Below, in pieces: positions 35,691 through 44,746 of a stretch of 64,000 nt of DNA (positions within the stretch are counted from its first letter, which is position 1; each line of letters starts with the position of its first letter). This DNA comes from Lachnospiraceae bacterium (GTDB taxonomy: Bacteria; Bacillota; Clostridia; Lachnospirales; Lachnospiraceae). The notes beneath the pieces are model-generated. The model searched no databases, was not told the origin of the DNA, and saw nothing but the letters and a program-made list of their open reading frames with translations. Position numbers and translations under genes: made by a program. The stretch is taken from contig JAGBEO010000006.1 in assembly GCA_017936885.1 (NCBI GenBank), positions 1 through 64,000 on the forward strand. Reading direction: 5' to 3'.

Positions 35691-35719
35691 TTTATAGACG
35701 GTTTTCATGTACTTGTCAA
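35691..35719 (-). promoter_or_regulatory. Near-consensus promoter of the HU gene
   Basis: TTGACA (35714-35719) and TATAAA (35691-35696) are separated by 17 nt on the minus strand. The -10 lies inside an 8-bp inverted repeat CGTCTATA/TATAGACG (35679-35686 with 35693-35700) that also covers the predicted start site, so it may bind a regulator or form a 5' end structure. Confidence 0.85.
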
Positions 35720-35722
35720 GCC

Positions 35723-35747
35723 AAAAATGCCTTTTTTACGGCATTTT
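35723..35747 (-). terminator. Terminator of the mazG gene
   Basis: AAAATGCC/GGCATTTT (35724-35731 with 35740-35747), 8 bp with an 8-nt loop and followed by U in minus-strand RNA, lies within 35 nt of the mazG stop and just upstream of the HU promoter. Confidence 0.7.
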
Positions 35748-35755
35748 CGGGATTT

Positions 35756-36475
35756 TCAAAGACCTCTTTCATATTTTTCTATCATATCTTCAATTCGGTC
35801 TGTGAGAATCTGCTCCTGTGATATCTTATAAATTCTGGCAATATCCGATAATCCGATCAATATATCTGCCATAATCTGTTCTAATTCTTTACTGTAAGTC
35901 TGCGGCTTACATACTTTCAAAGCATCTACTGCTTTTTCCAGTGCCTCCACATCCTGTTCGTAGCTGCTTCCTTTCTCATAAAACTTATCAATCTTCTTTA
36001 AGACCTTGGCTGCCCTTGTCAGGGCAGGCAGCTCTCTTGGAATTTCCCGAAGCGGCGATTCAATCCACTCTTTATCCTTCTTCTCTTCCTTCTTGATCTC
36101 TTCCCAATTGGTAAGTGCCTCGTCTGCTGTATCGGCATTCTTTGCTCCGAATACATGTGGATGTCTCCGAACCATTTTACGGCTGACTTCATCTACCACA
36201 TCCTCCATGGTAAATAGACCTTCCTCAGAAGCAATCTGCGCATGCATAACGACCTGTAAAAGAACGTCTCCCAACTCTTCCAGCATATTCTCAGGATTAC
36301 CTGTCTGATCATAGATACGGATGGATGCAAGAAGTTCTGCCGCCTCTTCCATCATACAGGGTTTGAGGCTTTCATGGGTCTGCACCTTATCCCAGGGACA
36401 GCCATTCTCACTCCTGAGTACCTTGATGATTTCCAGTAATTCTTCATAACTGTATTTCTGATCCTGCTTGTCCAT
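35756..36475 (-). CDS. mazG: Nucleoside triphosphate pyrophosphohydrolase MazG
   Basis: A 239-residue enzyme that hydrolyses (d)NTPs to the monophosphate and PPi. The first MazG domain has LRSENGCPWDKVQTHESLKPCMMEEAAEL and the metal-binding LEELGDVLLQVVMHAQIA (each quoted piece is partial); a second half with NWEEIKKEEK and ALTRAAKVLKK follows. This is the length of the single-gene MazG without the methyltransferase fusion seen in Bacillus YabN. Its position upstream of yabO matches other Firmicutes. Confidence 0.95.
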   Translation of the reverse strand: MDKQDQKYSYEELLEIIKVLRSENGCPWDKVQTHESLKPCMMEEAAELLASIRIYDQTGNPENMLEELGDVLLQVVMHAQIASEEGLFTMEDVVDEVSRKMVRRHPHVFGAKNADTADEALTNWEEIKKEEKKDKEWIESPLREIPRELPALTRAAKVLKKIDKFYEKGSSYEQDVEALEKAVDALKVCKPQTYSKELEQIMADILIGLSDIARIYKISQEQILTDRIEDMIEKYERGL

Positions 36476-36522
36476 CCGTTCGATCCATGCCTTTCTCTTA
36501 AGTCTGCGGTTTCTAATATTAG

Positions 36523-38004
36523 CTAGTACAAGTATCTGATATTGCCACTCACTGTATTCGATGGCGGTGACTCAATCTCCATAGTATTCTCTGAAGTATT
36601 AGAGGATGTGGTACTGGTAGAAGTACTGCTATTTCCACTCACTGTGTCCGATTCCTTCTCCAAATCCGTAAAGGAGTAGGTAATATCCTCACCGTCATTA
36701 TACAGATAAATGGTATAACTCTTCGTCTTATAGCCGCTTTTGCGCAATGTGATCGTGTGGCTTCCTACCGATTTCTTAAAGCTTACGGGTGCAATACCTA
36801 CGTAGTTGCTGTCCAGATAGACCTCAACATTCTTCGGAGCATCAACGTATACTTTGTTACTACTTGTAGCACTGATTGTATTTTCGCTGATACTGGATGT
36901 ATCTTCTACTGTTGTATTCGGTTTATTTTCCACCAGGCTGTTCTGGCTGATGCTGCCTGCAGTATCTTCTTCTTCCTCTTTGCTCTTCTCCAAGGCAAAA
37001 CTGATACTTGCATTCTCAGAACCGACCTGAATGTATTTCGTCAAAGAATCATATCCTTCTGCTTCCAGATGTACCTGATGAATACCATATGGCAGCTCTA
37101 TTGCCCTGCTGATATCGACCTGCTTGCCGTCTACCGTGACTTCCGCGTTATCCGGCGTAACACTGAAGATTATCTTACCGGTCTTATCTTTGGCAACTTC
37201 CACATCGCCCACATCCAGTACAACTTCCTTATCCCGCTCGATTACCACATCTTTCGTACAGCTAATGCCATCATTGGATAATAATACCTGATAGCTTCCC
37301 TCCGGTACAACCAACAGCATATCCTCCGTAATCTCTTTGATCACACTGCTGCCAACCTCGATCCAGCCGCCTAACAATGCCTGATCGTTTTTCAGGCGCA
37401 GATATCCATGCCCTCTCTCTACACTGATGCTGTAAACCTGATGATCAATACCGGAAATCGTAACCACATCCTGTGCCACTACATCCATTATCTCAGTACG
37501 TCTTCCGCCGGACAAAACAACTACATTCTCCGGCAGGGAATAGGTAGATGCGCCGATGCTGGCGGTCTTATTCATTCCACCCAGATCATAATTTTTGATA
37601 TTATCATACACCCATGCACTGGGAGATAACTGTATGCTTGCAATCTGCCTTTTTCCTTTTAAGAAATTAACATCTACCACATCTCCCGCTTTCAACTGGG
37701 AAATCGTCATAGGTCCGTCATACTTATCTTTTACATAAGTCGTACCGTCATAATACAGTGTGTACTGCTTTCCCGTATCCATATTCATGAAGCTCACACT
37801 GCTATTATCCGAATCAACGGACATAACCACTGCCGTATCTGCCGAATCATAACTGCCTACCGTAGTCACACTAAATCCGGTATCTACCGTATTATTTTCT
37901 TTATCTTTGGCAAGACCGATGTTGCTTGCCTCCGAAGCACAGCCTGTGATGAGCATTACCGCCATCATCATGACTGTAACTGCCTGTAAAATTCTTTTGT
38001 GCAT
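36523..38004 (-). CDS. PEGA-domain lipoprotein
   Basis: A 493-residue exported protein. The signal peptide ends with LITG-C (Cys22), so it is lipid-anchored. Two PEGA repeats are visible: VTPDNAEVTVDGKQV near 290-350 and APKNVEVYLDSNYVGIAPV near 395-455. PEGA domains are surface or S-layer-like modules. The first 280 residues form beta-rich repeats of unknown family. A Ser/Thr/Asn-rich tail ends the protein. The start has no obvious alternative. It sits between mazG and a CotS-like gene and its role is unknown. Confidence 0.85.
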   Translation of the reverse strand: MHKRILQAVTVMMMAVMLITGCASEASNIGLAKDKENNTVDTGFSVTTVGSYDSADTAVVMSVDSDNSSVSFMNMDTGKQYTLYYDGTTYVKDKYDGPMTISQLKAGDVVDVNFLKGKRQIASIQLSPSAWVYDNIKNYDLGGMNKTASIGASTYSLPENVVVLSGGRRTEIMDVVAQDVVTISGIDHQVYSISVERGHGYLRLKNDQALLGGWIEVGSSVIKEITEDMLLVVPEGSYQVLLSNDGISCTKDVVIERDKEVVLDVGDVEVAKDKTGKIIFSVTPDNAEVTVDGKQVDISRAIELPYGIHQVHLEAEGYDSLTKYIQVGSENASISFALEKSKEEEEDTAGSISQNSLVENKPNTTVEDTSSISENTISATSSNKVYVDAPKNVEVYLDSNYVGIAPVSFKKSVGSHTITLRKSGYKTKSYTIYLYNDGEDITYSFTDLEKESDTVSGNSSTSTSTTSSNTSENTMEIESPPSNTVSGNIRYLY

Positions 38005-38040
38005 GTAAGACCCTTATCCTTTCTATCCGAACACAAACTC

Positions 38041-39018
38041 CTACTGTTTAAATATACTTTCCAAAAAAAGCTGTTTTTCCCGCTCCTGTGCAAATAATTT
38101 CTCTATTTTCTCCATATTCCGCTCAGGAATCCATGCCTTCCCGGTATTATAATAGAAATTCACAATCTTCCAGAATTTCTCCGGATATGAGAACCGGTAA
38201 TATAGCTGTTTGTAATCCCTGTCCGTCAATGGCTTCTCTCTATTATAACTCTCCAAAAGCAAATCCCCAAGTGTCTGCGACCAATTATTTTTTTCCAATA
38301 ATTTACGCAGAAACAGGTACAAATCCCTGACAGGGTAATCTCTCACACATTTCTCAAAATTAATCAGCACACTTCCTGCCTGTGTCTGAATAATATTATG
38401 ATACTGATAATCTCCGTGACATACAATAGGAAACTCGTAAGACTCTTCCTCAAGGGCATAATACCGCAATTCCTCTGTAATTTGCAAGGCAATGTCCAGA
38501 AAATAATCATAGTGACGCATCAGATAGATTTCAAAATCCGTCTTTTGGCTTTTCTCCCGCAAGAATCTTCTTACCTTCTTCAGTTCTCTGTTATGCTTCT
38601 CATATTCATTCTCAATTCGAAAAACCGGCTGTTCTTCCAACAGCTCACAATCCGACAGATCGGACGCCTTATGCAAGTTCGCAAGTGTGCGGACTGCCTG
38701 CCCGCACTCCTGCAAATCTCTGTGGTTGCACTCCCTGCCGTCGCAGTAGGTTTTAACTATGTAGGCGACTCTGTCCTGATCATAGACGATCATTTCCCCT
38801 TCTTTGGTTCTCAGAATAGATTCCACCCGGACTGCGCCGCTTTCATTAATATGCTTTAACAGGTAATCCTGAAATTTAACCTTCTCCACCGGTCCGGCAT
38901 ACTCTTTTAAAATAAGTAAACCCTGATCCGATTCACACAGAATCGCTCCCCTTCCCTTCCAAGTGCGATTCACTTCTATTTCATATTGGTCTAATAAACT
39001 GACAGCTCTGTCATTCAC
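38041..39018 (-). CDS. CotS-like spore coat protein / APH-fold kinase family
   Basis: A 325-residue protein with an aminoglycoside-phosphotransferase fold. The catalytic-loop region is FPIVCHGDYQYHNIIQTQAG and the metal site is VLINFEKCVRDYPVRDLYLFLRKLL (partly quoted). The usual HxDxxxxN is present as HGDYQYHN, but DFD/DFE appears as NFE, so kinase activity is doubtful. CotS/CotI proteins of this type attach to the spore coat. It lies next to housekeeping and sporulation genes. The exact role is not known. Confidence 0.8.
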   Translation of the reverse strand: MNDRAVSLLDQYEIEVNRTWKGRGAILCESDQGLLILKEYAGPVEKVKFQDYLLKHINESGAVRVESILRTKEGEMIVYDQDRVAYIVKTYCDGRECNHRDLQECGQAVRTLANLHKASDLSDCELLEEQPVFRIENEYEKHNRELKKVRRFLREKSQKTDFEIYLMRHYDYFLDIALQITEELRYYALEEESYEFPIVCHGDYQYHNIIQTQAGSVLINFEKCVRDYPVRDLYLFLRKLLEKNNWSQTLGDLLLESYNREKPLTDRDYKQLYYRFSYPEKFWKIVNFYYNTGKAWIPERNMEKIEKLFAQEREKQLFLESIFKQ

Positions 39019-39103
39019 ACGAATACCCCCCGCTTTCTCGTCTATCTTATCTTATGAATAGCGGTGGGAAAGTATGAATTTCATTTGACAATTTTCTTTC
39101 CGG

Positions 39104-40465
39104 TTATAAATATTCGGCTAATTTCTGTATCTTAACCTTACTGATTTCGAGAAGTTCTTCCTTTTGATTCAATGCCGGATCTTCCAAAACCAGCTCTAAC
39201 AGCTCGTGCAGTACCTCTCCGATCTGTCTGCCCGGCTGCATTCCCAATGCAATCAAATCACTTCCTGTGACTGCCAGATCCTTAAGAGAGACCGCTTCCT
39301 TCCGGTTACGGATGTCCTCATATGTCTGCTCTATGTAAGCCAGTTTCTCTAACTTCTCTTCTTTCTTATAATCGCTCTGGGCACTGATATCCGCACGGTG
39401 CACCGCCAGTATCATAGGGAAAATATCTTCTCCCATACGGTTCATGGCACGTCTAACGCCGGTATCTGTCAAAGCAATCTCCTGATCATGATACAGTACA
39501 ATCTTAGATACTTTATCTATTGTATCATTATCAAATTTCAACCGGCGCAGTATTTTCTTCGTCATCTCTTCCCCTACAACCGGATGCATCTTATTATGCG
39601 TAATACCCTCTTCATCTATCGTCAATGTCTGAGGCTTACCGATATCATGAAAGAGCATACCCAGCCGCAGCACCTTATCCGGCTCTACGGCAAGCATGGA
39701 ATGCAGAATATGTTCGCCCACACTATAACAATGATGCGGATTGTTCTGCGGTGTCTCCATACACAGGTCAAACTCCGGCAAAACCTCTTTCGTTATCCCC
39801 GTCTCATAAGCGATACGAAGATAATCCGGGTGAGGGGAGGTCACCAATTTCACCAATTCCGCCTGAATCCGTTCCGCACTGATTTTCTGTAAGCTGGGTG
39901 CCAGTTCCCTGACGGCCTGCCCGGTGGCTTCTTCGATCCGGTATCCAAGCTGCGCCGAAAAACGCACTGCCCGCAGCATACGCAGGGCATCTTCCGTAAA
40001 GCGTTCCTTGGCATCACCCACACACCGGATCACACCGGCTTCCATATCCCGGATTCCCCCGAAGATATCCACCAGCCCGTCCTGCTCATTGTATGCCATG
40101 GCATTGATGGTAAAATCACGTCTCTTAAGATCCTCTTCCAGACTGGCCGTAAAGGTCACTTCTTTCGGATGACGGCTGTCCTCATACTCTCCGTCAATAC
40201 GGTAGGTCGTGACCTCAAACCCTTCTTTATCCATCATGATCGTTACCGTACCGTGCTGGATACCGGTATCTATTGTTCTTAGAAACAGGCGCTTCGTTTC
40301 CTCCGGCTTCGCGGAGGTAGTAATATCCCAGTCGTTTGGCTCTCTTCCCAGAATAGAATCACGGACACAGCCGCCTACTGCATATGCCTCATATCCTGCT
40401 GCCTGCAGGGTCTCAATGATTTTATGCACTTTATCAGGCAACTGTATCTTCATCTTTGTAATCAT
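39104..40465 (-). CDS. cca: CCA tRNA nucleotidyltransferase
   Basis: A 453-residue polymerase that adds or repairs the 3' CCA of tRNAs. The class II nucleotidyltransferase head has GGCVRDSILGREPNDWDITTSA with the two catalytic Asp residues, then KRRDFTINAMAYN and ERFTEDALRMLRAVRF. A C-terminal HD domain (LGMLFHDIGKP) is present. The two tRNA genes in this window do not encode CCA and need this enzyme. AGGAG touches ATG 40465, and ATG 40453 is 13 nt away, so the start is uncertain by four codons. Confidence 0.95.
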   Translation of the reverse strand: MITKMKIQLPDKVHKIIETLQAAGYEAYAVGGCVRDSILGREPNDWDITTSAKPEETKRLFLRTIDTGIQHGTVTIMMDKEGFEVTTYRIDGEYEDSRHPKEVTFTASLEEDLKRRDFTINAMAYNEQDGLVDIFGGIRDMEAGVIRCVGDAKERFTEDALRMLRAVRFSAQLGYRIEEATGQAVRELAPSLQKISAERIQAELVKLVTSPHPDYLRIAYETGITKEVLPEFDLCMETPQNNPHHCYSVGEHILHSMLAVEPDKVLRLGMLFHDIGKPQTLTIDEEGITHNKMHPVVGEEMTKKILRRLKFDNDTIDKVSKIVLYHDQEIALTDTGVRRAMNRMGEDIFPMILAVHRADISAQSDYKKEEKLEKLAYIEQTYEDIRNRKEAVSLKDLAVTGSDLIALGMQPGRQIGEVLHELLELVLEDPALNQKEELLEISKVKIQKLAEYL

Positions 40466-40474
40466 ACTCCTATT

Positions 40475-40717
40475 CTAGCCGATACTCGGTCCTTTGAAGA
40501 TATCCTTAACATCTTCCATATGAAGTTCGGGCTCCTCGTCATCCTCTGCCAGAGAACCGACCAGACGCTCCATTTCACTCTTAGACATTACACTGCGGCT
40601 TCTCTCCACAAACTCTTCTTTCTCGCTGTCCGTCATGTCCACAAACCGGTCCATTGCCGCCCGGTTTGTAGCAAATGCCAGCCCCAGGCCAATCGGTAAA
40701 TCATTATAATCCATCAT
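40475..40717 (-). CDS. Small conserved-looking hypothetical protein
   Basis: An 80-residue acidic protein beginning MMDYNDLPIGLGLAFATNRAA, with a helical middle (SEKEEFVERSRSVMSKSEMERLV) and an acidic tail. AAGGA lies about 7 nt before ATG 40717; a longer frame from 40747 lacks such a site. It lies 9 nt upstream of the CCA-adding enzyme gene, so the two are co-transcribed. No domain was recognised. Confidence 0.6.
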   Translation of the reverse strand: MMDYNDLPIGLGLAFATNRAAMDRFVDMTDSEKEEFVERSRSVMSKSEMERLVGSLAEDDEEPELHMEDVKDIFKGPSIG

Positions 40718-40899
40718 ATTCTGTTCCTTTGTAACAAGAAGGAACAATCGCTCCTACCGTTACATCCTTTCTGCAATCTCTTAACATACGATTTTATTCG
40801 TATGACTCTGTCATTAGGATGTACCTGTCGCAGCAAAAATATACTTAGATAAATATTGCTTTTACATTCTTTCATTAAGAAGAATCTTTACATGATATA

Positions 40900-43146
40900 T
40901 TACGCCAGCGTAGCGATTCCTTTCAAACGAATATCCTCGCAGGAAGCGCCTACCAGAATCTCATAATCTCCTGCATCCGCGATAAAATCATGCAGATGCT
41001 CGTCAAAGTATGCAAAATCCTGCTGATTTAATGTAAGGCTCACTTTCTTAGATTTGCCTGCTCCCAGCTCTACCTTCGCATATGCTTTCAATTCTTTAAC
41101 AGGGCGGTCTACCTTGGGTGCAATCGGTGCGATATATACCTGCACGATCTCGGCACCCGCCTTTTTACCGGTATTCTTAACCGTAAAGGACAGCTTCACA
41201 TTTCTGCCTTTCTCCGCTTTCATGGACAAACCGCTGTATTCGAAGCTGGTATAAGATAATCCATGCCCGAAACAGAATGCAGGCGCAATCCGCTGACGGT
41301 CAAAATGGCGATAACCGTAATATAATCCCTCTTCCAGCTTAATCGAACCCCATTTGCCGAACTGACCGTTCTGGCCTGTGGCACAGTCTTCGTAACTAAC
41401 CGGGAAAGTCTCTGCCAGCTTTCCGGACGGATTAATCTCACCGAAGATTACCCCGGCAAAAGCATTACCCGTCTCCATGCCTGCATAATAACTCCACAGA
41501 ATTGTCTGCGCTTTCTTTCTCCAGGGCATCTCCACCGGAGAACCGCCGATCAGCGTTACGATCATATCTTCTCTGACCTTGAGAAGTTCTTCTATTAAAA
41601 TATCCTGCTCATAAGGAAGCTTCATATCAGAACGGTCAAATCCCTCACTGTCCATATCATGATTTAAGCCGCCTACGAAAATTACCGCATCGGCATCTTT
41701 AGCAGCCTCGATTGCCTGTGCAAAAAGCTTTTCATTCTTTTCGTGAATCTCTGCTTTTTCTTTCTCTAACTGAGCCAGTCTTGCTTCTTCTCCTTTGCGG
41801 TGGTTCTCTTCCTGGTGTGCCTCATCCCGGACTGCCTGTCCTATATTGCTGTTTTCCAGTTCATCCAGGCTGGTTGCCTGCCAGTTCTGCTCGAAGGTTT
41901 TCGGCTTGTCCGGCACATGATAGCCTTTCACATATTCTACCTGTACGTTGCCGCCCAGATACATTTTAAGTCCCATCAGCGGGCAGATCTCATACAATGC
42001 CTTGATCTCCGCACTTCCACCGCCGTCAGAATGTATCTTGGCAGCGTTCTGTCCGATTACTACTAATTTCTTAATCTTTTTAGCATCCAGCGGAAGCGTA
42101 TTTTTCTCATTTTTCAATAAGATCATGGATTCCTCTGCCGTTCGCAGAATCGCTTCTCTGTGTTCGGGCGCATTGTAGGCACCTGGTTTTCTGTTCTCTT
42201 TCTGTTTGCCGATCATTTTCAGGCGATACATCATCCGTAAGAGATTGCGGACTTTGGCATCGATTCTGTCTTCGGACACTTCCCCTTTGTGAATCAATTC
42301 TTTTAAAGGATTAGCAAATTTATAATTATCGAAATCCGGGAATACGGACATCTCTAAATCCATAGAGCATTCTGCCGCTTCCTTCGACTTATGAACACCA
42401 CCCCAGTCACTGATTACAACACCGTCAAATCCCCACTCATAACGCAGAATCAGGTCTAATAAGTTCTTATTCTCACAGCAATGGTAACCGTTTATCTTAT
42501 TATAAGCACCCATGACGGAATAGGCATTTCCCTCCTGTACCGCCGCCTTAAATGCCGGAAGATAAATCTCATATAGTGTTCTGTCATCGATTTCTTCATC
42601 TACCATGAGACGGTCTGTCTCCTGACCGTTAGCAGCGAAGTGCTTCACACATGCTGCCACATCATTCTCCTGTACGCCCTTCACAAAAGGCACTGCGAGG
42701 GTGGCTGTCAGCTTCGGATCTTCACTCATGTATTCAAAATTTCTGCCGCACTTAGGATCACGTTTAATATTGATACCCGGCGCTAAAATCATATCCTTGC
42801 CGCGTCCCCTTGCCTCTGCGCCGAGCACATGTCCCATTTCATATGCCAGTTCCGCATTCCAAGTGGAAGCCAGCGCACTGTTGCTGGGCAGATAAGATAC
42901 CATGTCGTCATTGCTGCCTGAAGGAATCCATCTGTCACTCATAAATTCCGCCCTGACACCCATCGGACCGTCAGAGGTTGACACGCTTGGAATGCCTAAT
43001 CTCTCTACAGGACCTGATTGAAACAGGGTTGCACCGTGGATCATGGCAAGTTTCTCATCCAAAGTCAGCTTTTTCACTATTTTCTCAATTTCTTTTTCCA
43101 TTTTCTTCGTATCAAGTTTCGCATCTTTTTTCATAGAGGTGTGCAT
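40900..43146 (-). CDS. GH3 beta-glucosidase
   Basis: A 748-residue cytoplasmic GH3 enzyme. The (beta/alpha)8 domain carries KHFAANGQE and the nucleophile D247 in GVVISDWGGVH. The second domain has the likely acid/base Glu in DSEGFDRSDMKLP after VIFVGGLNHDMD. A long charged helical insertion (about 425-470) precedes it. A fibronectin III-like domain ends the protein (about 640-748). It removes terminal beta-glucose from oligosaccharides. The start is uncertain: ATG 43146 directly follows AGAAAGG, and ATG 43134 is four codons later. A promoter with 17-nt spacing lies upstream. Confidence 0.94.
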   Translation of the reverse strand: MHTSMKKDAKLDTKKMEKEIEKIVKKLTLDEKLAMIHGATLFQSGPVERLGIPSVSTSDGPMGVRAEFMSDRWIPSGSNDDMVSYLPSNSALASTWNAELAYEMGHVLGAEARGRGKDMILAPGINIKRDPKCGRNFEYMSEDPKLTATLAVPFVKGVQENDVAACVKHFAANGQETDRLMVDEEIDDRTLYEIYLPAFKAAVQEGNAYSVMGAYNKINGYHCCENKNLLDLILRYEWGFDGVVISDWGGVHKSKEAAECSMDLEMSVFPDFDNYKFANPLKELIHKGEVSEDRIDAKVRNLLRMMYRLKMIGKQKENRKPGAYNAPEHREAILRTAEESMILLKNEKNTLPLDAKKIKKLVVIGQNAAKIHSDGGGSAEIKALYEICPLMGLKMYLGGNVQVEYVKGYHVPDKPKTFEQNWQATSLDELENSNIGQAVRDEAHQEENHRKGEEARLAQLEKEKAEIHEKNEKLFAQAIEAAKDADAVIFVGGLNHDMDSEGFDRSDMKLPYEQDILIEELLKVREDMIVTLIGGSPVEMPWRKKAQTILWSYYAGMETGNAFAGVIFGEINPSGKLAETFPVSYEDCATGQNGQFGKWGSIKLEEGLYYGYRHFDRQRIAPAFCFGHGLSYTSFEYSGLSMKAEKGRNVKLSFTVKNTGKKAGAEIVQVYIAPIAPKVDRPVKELKAYAKVELGAGKSKKVSLTLNQQDFAYFDEHLHDFIADAGDYEILVGASCEDIRLKGIATLA

Positions 43147-43242
43147 CCTTTCTTCTAAAAATATTTTATTTACTATTCTGTTTACTGCACATTACGCCAA
43201 TCCTTTTGCCTCCCGATTGACACATATACCCATATTAAGAAT

Positions 43243-43271
43243 AGTATAGCGGTAAATTTAAACAGATACAA
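43243..43271 (-). promoter_or_regulatory. Promoter of the GH3 gene
   Basis: TTGTAT (43266-43271) and TATACT (43243-43248) are separated by 17 nt on the minus strand, about 100 nt upstream of the GH3 start. The rest of the 300-nt divergent gap (43147-43446) is AT-rich; nothing else was recognised. Confidence 0.65.
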
Positions 43272-43446
43272 TTGCATTTTGCCTTTTCGAAAAAAAGGCT
43301 TGTTCGATACCGCATTGACCGGACATAAAATATAAAGTACACTGATACTTAGTATATAAGCAATTTTAAGCTCTGTCATCATAATTATTTCATTATAATT
43401 ATCATAATAATTTTATCATCCAAAAAGAAAGGCAGAATTTCGGCAT

Positions 43447-44649
43447 ATGCATAATACAATTGTTACATTAAAAAAAGGCGAAGGGCGTACTTTAAAGTCC
43501 GGTGGTGCCTGGATATATGATAACGAGATAGACTCTATTCTGGGTAACTTCGAAAATGGGGATATCGTGACCATACATGATTTCGACGGCTATTTTATGG
43601 GCTATGGATTTATCAATACGAAATCTAAGATCACGGTGCGGATCATGAGCCGCTATAAAGATCATCCCATCACAAAAGAATTCCTGCAGGAGCGGGTGCG
43701 CGCCGCATGGGAATACCGCAAACAGGTCATCGATACAAGCAGCTGCCGTATCATCTTCGGTGAGGCAGATTGGATGCCGGGTCTGGTGGTGGACAAGTTT
43801 TCTGATGTGTTGGTGGTGGAATCTCTGGCGCTTGGGATTGATAAGTTAAAGCCTTTTATCCTGGATACGCTGGTCAGAATTCTCAAAGAAGACGGCATTA
43901 CGATCCGCGGCATCTATGAAAGAAGCGATGCTAAAGTGCGTGAACAGGAGGGACTGCCCCGTCATAAGGGCTTTATCGGAGAGCCTTTTGACACGAAAGT
44001 GGAGATCGTGGAAAACGGCGTGAAATATATTGTGGATGTGCAGGACGGTCAGAAAACCGGATTTTTCTTAGACCAGAAAAATAACCGCGCAGCCATTCAG
44101 AAGCTGTGCAGGGATAAAAAGGTCTTAGACTGCTTTACCCACACAGGCTCTTTTGCCTTAAATGCGGGAATTGCAGGGGCAAGCTCTGTCCTTGGCGTGG
44201 ATGCTTCGGAGCTGGGTGTCAGACAGGCGGAAGAAAATGCCCGGCTTAATCATCTGGAAGACCGTGTTCGTTTTCGCTGTGCAGATGTATTCGATCTGCT
44301 GCCTGCGTTGGAAACACAGGGAGAAAAATATGATGTGGTTATCCTTGATCCGCCTGCTTTTACGAAGTCCAGACAGGCAACGAAGAATGCTGTCAAAGGC
44401 TATCGTGAGATCAATCTGCGGGGGTTAAAGCTGGTAAAGGATGGCGGGTTTCTGGCTACCTGTTCCTGTTCCCATTTCATGGACCCGGAGCTTTTCGCAA
44501 AAACGATCCGTGAGGCGGCAAGGGGTGCACATAAGAGACTGCGTCAGGTGGAGTTTCATACGCAGGCGCCGGATCATCCGATTCTTTGGGCGGCTGAGGA
44601 GTCGTATTATCTTAAGTTTTATGTTTTTCAGGTGTGTGAGGAAAAATAG
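43447..44649 (+). CDS. Class I SAM-dependent rRNA methyltransferase (RlmI-like)
   Basis: A 400-residue enzyme of the RlmI/YccW family. An N-terminal PUA-type RNA-binding domain (about 1-75, KSGGAWIYDNEID) is followed by an EEHEE linker domain and a Rossmann methyltransferase domain: SAM motif I LDCFTHTGSFALNAG, VLGVDASELGVRQAEEN, and the catalytic-side motif VVILDPPAFTKSR. E. coli RlmI makes m5C1962 in 23S rRNA, and the same target is likely but not proven. CSCSHFM carries the Cys expected for m5C chemistry. It is a single gene, divergent from GH3. Confidence 0.92.
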   Translation: MHNTIVTLKKGEGRTLKSGGAWIYDNEIDSILGNFENGDIVTIHDFDGYFMGYGFINTKSKITVRIMSRYKDHPITKEFLQERVRAAWEYRKQVIDTSSCRIIFGEADWMPGLVVDKFSDVLVVESLALGIDKLKPFILDTLVRILKEDGITIRGIYERSDAKVREQEGLPRHKGFIGEPFDTKVEIVENGVKYIVDVQDGQKTGFFLDQKNNRAAIQKLCRDKKVLDCFTHTGSFALNAGIAGASSVLGVDASELGVRQAEENARLNHLEDRVRFRCADVFDLLPALETQGEKYDVVILDPPAFTKSRQATKNAVKGYREINLRGLKLVKDGGFLATCSCSHFMDPELFAKTIREAARGAHKRLRQVEFHTQAPDHPILWAAEESYYLKFYVFQVCEEK

Positions 44650-44699
44650 GAATTTGCGAGCGAAAATATATCGTCCTAATAAAAACAATAACAATATAC

Positions 44700-44740
44700 G
44701 GGATATTCCAATTCACTACTTGGGAATATCCCATGTATTT
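44700..44740. terminator. Terminator between convergent genes
   Basis: A perfect 10-bp stem GGGATATTCC/GGAATATCCC (44700-44709 with 44723-44732) with a 13-nt loop is followed by a T-rich stretch. It sits between the methyltransferase stop and the stop of the convergent ATPase gene and may serve both. Confidence 0.6.
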
Positions 44741-44746
44741 TTCATG

